Shown here piece after piece: positions 15,103-20,247 of a stretch of 20,247 bases of DNA (position 1 is the first letter of the stretch; each line of letters starts with the position of its first letter). A program made the translations under genes and the position numbers. The notes beneath the pieces are model-generated. The model did not search any database, had not been told where the DNA came from, and worked only from the letters and a program-made list of their open reading frames with translations. The stretch comes from Thalassospiraceae bacterium. GTDB lineage: Bacteria; Pseudomonadota; Alphaproteobacteria; Rhodospirillales; Magnetovibrionaceae. The stretch is taken from NCBI GenBank assembly GCA_030638205.1, contig DAOWFB010000086.1, positions 1 through 20,247 of the forward strand, read 5' to 3'.

Positions 15103-15450
15103 TTGGTTGGCGAACATCTTAAAACAATTCAGGAAAATGCACTAAGGGCCAGCACCTTACTAAAAGCCATGAGCAACCAACACAGATTGATGGTTTTGTG
15201 TCAGTTGGTTCCGGGCGAAAAATGCGTAAGCGATCTAGAACAAATTGTAGGCCTCAGTCAATCTGCTCTTTCGCAGCATCTGGCGAGACTTCGTCGCGAC
15301 AACCTTGTTTCCACAAGGCGTGAAGCGCAAACAATTTTTTATTCTTTAAATGGTGAAGAGGCCAGCGCAGTTATTGAAACACTTTATGGCCTTTACTGTG
15401 AAACCAACGCAACGCTTTACGACGGCGAACAAGAAGCAAAAGCCATCTAG
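15103..15450 (+). CDS. ArsR-family regulator, BigR/SqrR-like persulfide sensor
   Basis: About 115-residue winged-helix repressor. HTH: VSDLEQIVGLSQSALSQHLARLRRDNLV, then the wing STRREAQTIFYSL. Cysteines C33 (RLMVLCQLV) and C99 (LYGLYC) fall at the two positions that form the tetrasulfide link in SqrR (C41/C107) and the disulfide in BigR, and the spacing of 66 is the same. C41 (GEKC) is extra. This family represses sulfide-detoxification genes, rhodaneses included, until reactive sulfur oxidises the cysteine pair. No ArsR-type metal motif (CVC) is present. The start is a TTG: 15103 is preferred (GGGGG eight bases before, and it matches family length); TTG at 15073 would add ten residues. Follows the RND operon on the same strand but has its own promoter. 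Confidence 0.85.
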   Translation: MVGEHLKTIQENALRASTLLKAMSNQHRLMVLCQLVPGEKCVSDLEQIVGLSQSALSQHLARLRRDNLVSTRREAQTIFYSLNGEEASAVIETLYGLYCETNATLYDGEQEAKAI

Positions 15451-15480
15451 TTTTATACAAAAAAATATTAGAAAAACATT

Positions 15481-15512
15481 ACAGCTAGTGAATATTGTTC
15501 GCTGGCTGTTTT
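15481..15512 (+). terminator. Terminator of the ArsR-family gene, shared with the end of the 15485 gene
   Basis: A 12-bp stem (15481-15492 with 15498-15509), containing two G-U pairs, and a 5-base loop, followed by TTTTGGTTTTTG. The A-rich stretch before it would serve as a T tract for the opposite strand. It overlaps the last codons of the minus-strand gene; on that strand the wobble pairs become C-A mismatches, so it should be better for the plus strand. Confidence 0.7.
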
Positions 15513-16300
15513 GGTTTTTGCGCCTTATGTGCGACTTGTGCCTGGCGCTCTGGAGAAATAATCCAACGCAATTCTTCTTTCAGCATTTCAATATGGCGCG
15601 TTATAGGTGCCTCAGAAACCGAAGAAACAATTCCCTTTCGGGTCGGTATTGGCAGGCGGTAAAAATTTTCCAACATCAAAAACTTTATTCCCGGCCTTAC
15701 GCCTTCGGCCAACAACAGGCTTGTAATAAGGTTTTGCCGTACATCACTTCTAAGATTGCCTGCTTCGGTTAGCTCAAAAAATTCTCTTACAAAGATGCGG
15801 GGCTCTATATCACCGTCAAGTAACGCGCGGAGATTTTGCTTTAGCGCAATCGAATACTGCTCACGGGTTTGAACAATAAATTGTGATGCCTTGCCCCGAA
15901 CAAAGGCTATTGATTTTGGACTAAAATCATTTTGGCTCACCAGTGCCACCGCACGTTTTACCAATGGATGACGGGTTTTCTCACCCACCAATCCAAAAAC
16001 CCCTGCGATTAAACGATTGTCCGATCCCTTTGGTGACATGCGCGTAGCGGCAGCCAATGCCATGGGTGATTCCGGGTCGCGGGTTGCCATCATTGCCAAC
16101 GGCAACGGGTCATCAAATTCACCCAAATTAAGACCGGTGTTTATCAAATATTCCGGCAACAATATTTTTGACGGGTCATCGGGCACACACACAGGATCCC
16201 CCGTATGGTAGCTTTCACGCACCACCAATGCTGTTTTAAGCCCTTCTTGGCTCATACCAAGCAAGTCAGATGTGGTGGTATCGGATTTTCTATGGGTCAT
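15485..16300 (-). CDS. Unrecognised 271-residue protein coupled to an HTH gene
   Basis: I do not recognise this family. It is soluble, with no signal peptide or membrane segment. Mostly helical-looking, with segments such as PLVKRAVALVSQNDFSPKSIAFVRG, LRSDVRQNLITSLLLAEGVRPGIKFLMLENFYRLP and a C-terminal basic Lys/Gln-rich tail. The N-terminal third includes ESPMALAAATRMSPKGSDNRLIAG. Start ATG at 16300 lies three bases after the stop of the HTH gene, so translation is probably coupled. Good codon usage over its whole length and the coupled neighbour make it a real gene. It may be an effector partner of the HTH protein. Confidence 0.75.
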   Translation of the reverse strand: MTHRKSDTTTSDLLGMSQEGLKTALVVRESYHTGDPVCVPDDPSKILLPEYLINTGLNLGEFDDPLPLAMMATRDPESPMALAAATRMSPKGSDNRLIAGVFGLVGEKTRHPLVKRAVALVSQNDFSPKSIAFVRGKASQFIVQTREQYSIALKQNLRALLDGDIEPRIFVREFFELTEAGNLRSDVRQNLITSLLLAEGVRPGIKFLMLENFYRLPIPTRKGIVSSVSEAPITRHIEMLKEELRWIISPERQAQVAHKAQKPKQPANNIH

Positions 16301-16303
16301 GTT

Positions 16304-16840
16304 TTATACATCCATTTTTTGAATAAGGTGGCTAGATTTTTCATCGGGGTGACGTCCGCCAATGGCGCGAAGCCATGTTTTTTGTAAATCTAGCGCCGAG
16401 CCCGAATCCCACCATTCACGAAACATTTGCGCGCCAAGCCTTACCTCGCATGGGTCGATATCTAGATTTATCTGCTCTTGAACTTTTAGCAATCCGCCCG
16501 CTACCTCTTCGATGATTTCGACCCGCTCGGCCCAACCGGACCTACGTTCATTGATTTCTGCATCAAGGACCCTTAGGCCGCGCAAGTCTTCCAACAGGTG
16601 TGCCAGCACCAAGGTAAAAAAAGCTATCCTTGATGCGGGAATATGTATTAACCCCCGCCGCCACTTGCTTACGGTTGGGGGCGTAACGCCAGCAAGGCTG
16701 GCAAGGTCGCTACCGGTAAGCCCGGCCTTGGCAAAACCCTCAAACAACGGCTGACAAGAGGGTTTGTTATGGGGGCCGTCTAATGGGGATTTATCTTCTG
16801 TATTTTGTATGGATTGCGGTTGAATAGCGGCTACTCCCAA
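16304..16840 (-). CDS. HTH (XRE-like) DNA-binding protein
   Basis: 178 residues with an HTH at about 40-65 (LTGSDLASLAGVTPPTVSKWRRGLIHIPASR), typical of Cro/CI-like folds, followed by a helical part (FFTLVLAHLLEDLRGLRVLDAEINERR) and an unrecognised C-terminal region with FREWWDSGSALDLQKTWLRAIGGRHP. The start is uncertain: the open frame begins after a TAA at 16859-16861 and the only early start is TTG at 16840, without a good ribosome binding site. Gene partner is 15485-16300. An inverted repeat GAACAA-N4-TTGTTC lies 30 bases upstream, a candidate operator for autoregulation. Confidence 0.75.
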   Translation of the reverse strand: MGVAAIQPQSIQNTEDKSPLDGPHNKPSCQPLFEGFAKAGLTGSDLASLAGVTPPTVSKWRRGLIHIPASRIAFFTLVLAHLLEDLRGLRVLDAEINERRSGWAERVEIIEEVAGGLLKVQEQINLDIDPCEVRLGAQMFREWWDSGSALDLQKTWLRAIGGRHPDEKSSHLIQKMDV

Positions 16841-16870
16841 AAGGCCAAAAGAGCGGGGTTAAAAAAACAG

Positions 16871-16886
16871 GAACAATTTCTTGTTC
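16871..16886. promoter_or_regulatory. Candidate operator upstream of the HTH gene
   Basis: GAACAA-TTTC-TTGTTC is a perfect 6+6 inverted repeat with a 4-base centre; a further GAAC at 16891-16894 forms GTTC-N4-GAAC with its right half. Position just upstream of the HTH gene (minus strand) fits autoregulation by that protein. It does not match the alphaproteobacterial LexA box, which needs direct repeats at N7. Confidence 0.45.
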
Positions 16887-17054
16887 ATAGGAACGCTATG
16901 AAATGCTGTTTTGCCTATTCTGGGCACATACGCGGGCGTGTCTTATTATTTGATTTTGACTTAACTTTAATTCCACCATAACTCTGGCGACTAGACATCA
17001 ACTTGCTCGTTACTACCAAGTATTGTTGTATGCACTACATAAGGTAGCAACCCA

Positions 17055-17081
17055 TTGACACTACACTGAATATATTATAGT
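17055..17081 (+). promoter_or_regulatory. Possible promoter with long leader to the 112-residue gene
   Basis: TTGACA at 17055-17060 and TATAGT at 17076-17081 with a 15-base spacer. The predicted leader to ATG 17288 is about 200 bases, A-rich, and contains a perfect 8-bp long-range inverted repeat AGATTCGA (17104-17111) with TCGAATCT (17170-17177). The 447-base gap 16841-17287 otherwise holds only the GAACAA repeat and a doubtful 27-codon frame at 16898-16981. Confidence 0.4.
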
Positions 17082-17287
17082 TAAGGAATAGTTTACGGAG
17101 CAGAGATTCGAGGTTATCAATTAAATAAAAAGACAAAAAAACCAAGTTTTTAGCCATTTTTTATTAAAATCGAATCTTTAAGCCGCAACGAATAAGAAGC
17201 AAATAGAACAAGATATCTAAAAGCGATCAAAGTAAGGCATTACTAATTCAACTGGGATTCGATGAGCTAAAGCCATCCGGGGGGCCT

Positions 17288-17626
17288 ATGAAAAAACTGT
17301 TTGATGGATGCCAAGAAGGCAAAAAATACGATAATATTCCTGCTGAAAATGAGCGGCGCTTTACAATCACCCATATCCGTCCCGGAGACTCAGATGAGGT
17401 GGTAAAAGACATCATAACGGCCCCCAGCGAAGCCGCAGCCCGAATAAGGGCTGGAATGATATTTCCCGGATCGCGCATCCTTGCCGTATCCACATTGCCA
17501 GAGCCACTTCCAGTACGGGCAAAAATGGATGCCCCGACCACCTCGCCCGGTGCCCGCTTCATTCGCGGTATTTTCCGCCCGGCACTTTTTGCCGAAGATG
17601 GCGATATAGACATAGTTTCCGAATAA
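17288..17626 (+). CDS. Unrecognised 112-residue protein
   Basis: Not recognised. Soluble and small, no signal peptide. The core is RRFTITHIRPGDSDEVVKDII then APSEAAARIRAGMIFPGSRILAVSTL, which reads like an alpha/beta unit; then a Pro-rich stretch (LPEPLPVRAKMDAPTTSPG) and a C-terminal segment ending in acidic EDGDIDIVSE. Start ATG at 17288; a run of Gs lies only three bases before it. Lies upstream of the diguanylate cyclase gene on the same strand, 233 bases apart, so a functional link is possible but not shown. Confidence 0.6.
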   Translation: MKKLFDGCQEGKKYDNIPAENERRFTITHIRPGDSDEVVKDIITAPSEAAARIRAGMIFPGSRILAVSTLPEPLPVRAKMDAPTTSPGARFIRGIFRPALFAEDGDIDIVSE

Positions 17627-17728
17627 CCACCCTATTTACCCTTACGCCTTATCCATAGGTCTGCATCTGCGGACAGCATTGCGTTGGGAAATTTTCTTCT
17701 TATTACCCCTCAGACTCCATGCCAAGTA

Positions 17729-17741
17729 GGCAATAATTGCC
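17729..17741. repeat. Palindrome in the gap before the diguanylate cyclase gene
   Basis: GGCAAT-A-ATTGCC is a perfect 6+6 palindrome with a one-base centre, about 120 bases before the chosen start of the GGDEF gene. Candidate operator. No clear -35/-10 pair was identified around it. Confidence 0.4.
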
Positions 17742-17859
17742 GAAGCGGAAGTTTTTGCCCACCACTTAATTAATTACCCCATTGATTTCAAACAATTTAT
17801 TTGTGGCACAAACATTGCCTTTACTTACAGGCAACAACAACCGTGTGGAGTGCTTGGTA

Positions 17860-18714
17860 ATGGGAAAAATAATGAACTACCCGCTTGGGAAAATGGTAGC
17901 GAATAAAGGTGCGCCAAAAATTAGTGTAGAAATTGGTGAGCCCGGCCTGATAAGCGCCGTCAGGGATTTGAAAAAACTAATTGAAATAGAGTTTATTTTT
18001 AGCGGCAGCAATGATGCACGGAAACTTATCCGTGCTGCAGACCTTGCATTAATGCAAGCTCGCGGTACTGAACGAAAAATATTTTCCTTACAACAAAGAA
18101 TATCGGAAATGGAGCATTTAGCCCTTAGCGATAGCCTTACCAATGCCTTAAACAGGCGCGGATTAGAAGATGAGCTTGGGCGAGTTCTTTCAGCGGCTGA
18201 ACGTTATAATGAAGCAGGTGTTCTGGTATTTATTGACCTAGATGATTTCAAGCCCATAAACGACACCTACGGACATGGCGCAGGTGACCTTGTATTACAA
18301 AAAGTTGCAGAGCTTCTTAAGACAAACATCAGGCCCCACGATAGCGTGGGCAGGCTTGGCGGTGATGAATTTGCGGTAATTCTATCCAGAACAGACTGGC
18401 AAAGCGGACTAGCGCGCGCTGAAATGCTTGAACGCACAATAAATAATGCCATCGTTCACTGGAACCGTGCCCCCATAGCCATTCGTGCAAGTTTTGGATC
18501 TGAATGTTTTGGGGCAAAAACAGACGCAGATATTCTTATGCGTATGGCCGATGCCGCCATGTACAAAAATAAACGCGCCCGTGCTGAGGCAACAAAACAA
18601 ATTGCAGAACAAAATGATTTGGAAACTCGCGAAACACCAATAATTACCAAAAAAATGGAGCAAATATTTAAAGGCGAAGCTTCTGCCTTAATAATGAACG
18701 CTAATAATAAATAG
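17860..18714 (+). CDS. Diguanylate cyclase (GGDEF)
   Basis: Makes cyclic di-GMP from two GTP. 284 residues from the chosen start. The N-terminal about 80 residues are helical with no sensor domain I recognise and no membrane segment, so it is cytoplasmic. The GGDEF domain covers about 85-250: LALSDSLTNALNRRGLEDEL, metal-binding FIDLDDFKPINDTYGHGAGD (D126) and an intact GGDEF at 167-171. RPHD at 158-161 is exactly five residues before GGDEF, so the allosteric I-site (RxxD) is present and product inhibition is expected. Start ATG 17860 has GGAG (17847-17850) nine bases before it; the frame is open back to TTG 17782 but that lacks a ribosome binding site. Followed by two hairpin terminators. Confidence 0.93.
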   Translation: MGKIMNYPLGKMVANKGAPKISVEIGEPGLISAVRDLKKLIEIEFIFSGSNDARKLIRAADLALMQARGTERKIFSLQQRISEMEHLALSDSLTNALNRRGLEDELGRVLSAAERYNEAGVLVFIDLDDFKPINDTYGHGAGDLVLQKVAELLKTNIRPHDSVGRLGGDEFAVILSRTDWQSGLARAEMLERTINNAIVHWNRAPIAIRASFGSECFGAKTDADILMRMADAAMYKNKRARAEATKQIAEQNDLETRETPIITKKMEQIFKGEASALIMNANNK

Positions 18715-18729
18715 GGATCGATCTTTGTG

Positions 18730-18757
18730 GCTCAAAACAGTTGAGCAGGATTTTTTT
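18730..18757 (+). terminator. First terminator after the diguanylate cyclase gene
   Basis: GCTCAA-AACAG-TTGAGC (6-bp stem, 5-base loop, 18730-18746), four bases, then seven Ts (18751-18757). Lies 15 bases after the stop codon. Confidence 0.7.
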
Positions 18758-18763
18758 AATTTA

Positions 18764-18845
18764 AGGGCTTATCTCCCCAACGGCACTATCCCTCAAGCCC
18801 AAACTTGGCCTCGCGCCACATCTAATGTGGCCGAGGCATTTTTTT
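18764..18845 (+). ncRNA. Possible small RNA or attenuator leader
   Basis: Between the two T tracts sits GGGCTT (18765-18770) pairing with AAGCCC (18795-18800); the loop carries TCTCCCC, an anti-Shine-Dalgarno-like C-rich string as seen in alphaproteobacterial small RNAs. It is followed by the strong terminator at 18808-18845. Total about 82 bases. Two stem-loops plus a terminator fit a small RNA, or a leader that controls the gene at 18860. No convincing promoter was found. Confidence 0.3.
18808..18845 (+). terminator. Strong terminator 14 bases before the 158-residue gene
   Basis: GCCTCG (18808-18813) + CCACAT (18816-18821), loop CTA, ATGTGG (18825-18830) + CGAGGC (18832-18837), then A and seven Ts (18839-18845). 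A two-part stem of 12 bp with a small internal loop. Very strong. It ends 14 bases before the start codon of the next gene, which is unusual unless the gene is controlled by attenuation. Confidence 0.85.
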
Positions 18846-18859
18846 CTAAAAGCAAATAA

Positions 18860-19336
18860 ATGAAAATAGACAACGCCATATCCACACCGACCACGGGACA
18901 GCCAACAGGAAAGCCCGGACGAAAGCTTGTGGTGGTTAAAGACCCACTTATGCCAGACGTGGTAAAAGGTTCGGGCAAAAGCGCAATTGAGCACCCACTT
19001 GAAAAAATATTGGAAAACACCAATTCCCGAAGCATGTCACCGCGCGAGGCGGCAAAATTGGGGTTTGATTTATATGCCGCAGGAATTTTAAAATGGGATG
19101 AATATTCAGACCTTTCATTTCAGGCTGAACTGCACCCGGAATTTGATAAAACAATCGGTGCGCTAACCGGGGAACGGGCCATGCCCGATGCCAAGCGCGA
19201 TTTTGTAAAAGTATGGGAAGAGAAATATCAATTTGTCAGTCGTCACGCCAAGCCGGAATCCGGCGCACCAGAGCGGGCGCTGCATATTCTTTCGGTGTTA
19301 CGCAGGATCGAAAACCCAACCAATATTAACGCTTAA
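18860..19336 (+). CDS. Unrecognised 158-residue protein
   Basis: Not recognised. The N-terminal about 45 residues are Thr/Pro/Gly/Lys-rich and probably disordered; the C-terminal part looks helical (SPREAAKLGFDLYAAGILKWDEYSDLSFQAELHPEFDKTIG and ERALHILSVLRRIENP). No signal peptide or membrane segment. Start ATG at 18860 has no ribosome binding site and lies just after a strong terminator; a later Met (position 31 of the frame) also lacks one. Coding is supported by a long frame with consistent codon usage. Ends 12 bases before the convergent aspS. Confidence 0.65.
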   Translation: MKIDNAISTPTTGQPTGKPGRKLVVVKDPLMPDVVKGSGKSAIEHPLEKILENTNSRSMSPREAAKLGFDLYAAGILKWDEYSDLSFQAELHPEFDKTIGALTGERAMPDAKRDFVKVWEEKYQFVSRHAKPESGAPERALHILSVLRRIENPTNINA

Positions 19337-19348
19337 AAAAAACCGTTA

Positions 19349-20247
19349 TTATTCGCTTTTTTCCGCTTTATCATCGGAACTGGATTTTGCCTTGGGTGGT
19401 GGTGCCAGTTTTAGATAAAGCTCACGCAAGCGTTCGGGCTGGGCCGCAGCAGGCGCGCCCATAAGCAAATCTTGCGCTTGTTGGTTCATGGGGAACGCAA
19501 TTACTTCGCGAATATTTGGCTCGTCCGCCAGCATCATAACAATACGGTCAATGCCCGGTGCCGAACCACCATGGGGCGGGGCGCCAAATTTAAATGCATT
19601 TAGCATTCCGCCAAATTCTTTTTCCACCACATCGTTGCTGTATCCGGCAATCTCGAACGCCTTGTACATAATATCGGGCAGATGGTTACGAATAGCGCCG
19701 GATGAAAGCTCTATGCCGTTACAAACGATGTCATACTGATAGGCCAGAATATCCAGCGGATTTTCTGAATTAAGCGCGTCCATTCCGCCTTGGGGCATTG
19801 AAAACGGGTTATGGGAAAATTCGATTTTTCCGGTTTCTTCATCCAATTCGTACATTGGATAATCGACAATCCAGCAAAATTTAAAGCAACCGCTTTCGCG
19901 TAAATCCAGCTCATCACATACTTTGTCACGCGCTAGGCCGGCGTAGCGTTCGGCATCGCGCAAAGGCTGGCAAACAAAAAATACCGCGTCGCCATCTTTT
20001 AGCCCGGCTAAATCCTTAATCGCGCTTACGCGCTCGGCATCCAGATTTTTAGCAATAGGGCCTTTGGTTTCGCCGTCTGCGCCATAAACTATATAACCCA
20101 ACCCCCCGGCGCCTTCGGCCCGGGCCCAATCATTTAGTTTATCAAAAAAGCTTCTGGGCTTGCCTGCTGCGCCCGGTGCGGGAATGGCGCGAACAATGGA
20201 ACCCTTTTCAATGTTTTTGGCAAAAAGACCAAAGCCCGAACCCCGAA
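19349..20247 (-). CDS. aspS: Aspartyl-tRNA synthetase, 5' end outside window
   Basis: C-terminal half of class IIb AspRS, which charges tRNA-Asp (and in many Alphaproteobacteria also tRNA-Asn). The frame is open to the window edge and the visible part starts in the GAD insertion region (FGLFAKNIEKGSIVRAIPAPG, then GGLGYIVYGADGETKGPIAKNL). Seen: FCWIVDYPMYELDEETGKIEFSHNPFSMP, LDILAYQYDIVCNGIELSSGAIRNH, motif 3 GGSAPGIDRIVMML and the end REVIAFPMNQQAQDLLMGAPAA...LRELYLKL, followed by a short Lys/Ser-rich tail. Nothing broken is visible. Identification is firm. Confidence 0.97.
   Translation of the reverse strand, partial: RGSGFGLFAKNIEKGSIVRAIPAPGAAGKPRSFFDKLNDWARAEGAGGLGYIVYGADGETKGPIAKNLDAERVSAIKDLAGLKDGDAVFFVCQPLRDAERYAGLARDKVCDELDLRESGCFKFCWIVDYPMYELDEETGKIEFSHNPFSMPQGGMDALNSENPLDILAYQYDIVCNGIELSSGAIRNHLPDIMYKAFEIAGYSNDVVEKEFGGMLNAFKFGAPPHGGSAPGIDRIVMMLADEPNIREVIAFPMNQQAQDLLMGAPAAAQPERLRELYLKLAPPPKAKSSSDDKAEKSE

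Noticed and set aside
16871..16894. LexA (SOS) box from the GAAC/GTTC elements
   Set aside because: The alphaproteobacterial LexA site is a direct repeat with a 7-base spacer; here the elements are inverted and spaced differently.
17782..17859. Longer diguanylate cyclase starting at TTG 17782
   Set aside because: No ribosome binding site there, while GGAG is placed well before ATG 17860.
1..20247. CRISPR array, tRNA, rRNA, transposase, prophage genes
   Set aside because: No spaced repeats of the right size, no cloverleaf, no rRNA-like stretch and no recombinase or transposase motifs were seen on either strand.

Overview
The window reads as chromosome of an alphaproteobacterium, most likely a marine or aquatic member of the Rhodospirillales. 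The support is the cluster xseB-ispA-dxs-tlyA, the alphaproteobacterial character of AspRS and chorismate synthase, and a BigR/SqrR-type ArsR regulator. No rRNA, tRNA, CRISPR array, transposase or phage gene was found. Housekeeping genes look to be around 45-50% G+C. A block at about 1.1-5.75 kb is richer: 60-base lines starting at 2041, 3001, 3181, 4621 and 4801 count 55, 55, 63, 57 and 53%, against 45 and 48% at 8401 and 13501.

Layout, left to right. (1) 1-962: 3' part of aroC. (2) 1092-5749: an envelope and signalling block. It holds a secreted His-rich small protein behind a leader that can hide its ribosome binding site, a QseB/QseC-like two-component pair, a TlpA-like thioredoxin lipoprotein, then on the minus strand an FNR/DNR-type Crp-family regulator and a DUF2946-like membrane-anchored Cys protein. 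This looks like a transferred stress module, possibly for metal, redox or nitrogen oxide stress. (3) 5750-6535: an AT-rich promoter region, a single-domain rhodanese, and a terminator that reaches into tlyA. (4) 6517-10468, minus strand: xseB-ispA-dxs-tlyA, mostly isoprenoid precursor synthesis. (5) 10593-14923: an RND efflux adaptor and permease with overlapping genes. (6) 15103-15450: an ArsR-family regulator with the two persulfide-sensing cysteines of BigR/SqrR in place, 66 residues apart. (7) 15485-16840, minus strand: a coupled pair, an HTH protein and an unrecognised 271-residue protein. (8) 17288-19336, plus strand: an unknown 112-residue protein, a diguanylate cyclase with an intact I-site, a double terminator with a possible small RNA or attenuator, and an unknown 158-residue protein. 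(9) 19349-20247, minus strand: 3' part of aspS.

The most interesting link is between (3) and (6). The regulator's own promoter has a perfect AT palindrome over its -10 box. The rhodanese promoter, 9 kb away, has an imperfect AT inverted repeat centred on its -10 box, and both share the same eight-base core. With the conserved cysteines and the known pairing of this regulator family with rhodaneses (ygaV-ygaP in E. coli), this suggests a split sulfide/persulfide response regulon. Other notable points are the leader that may mask the ribosome binding site of the secreted protein, and the stem-loop array just upstream of the 158-residue protein.
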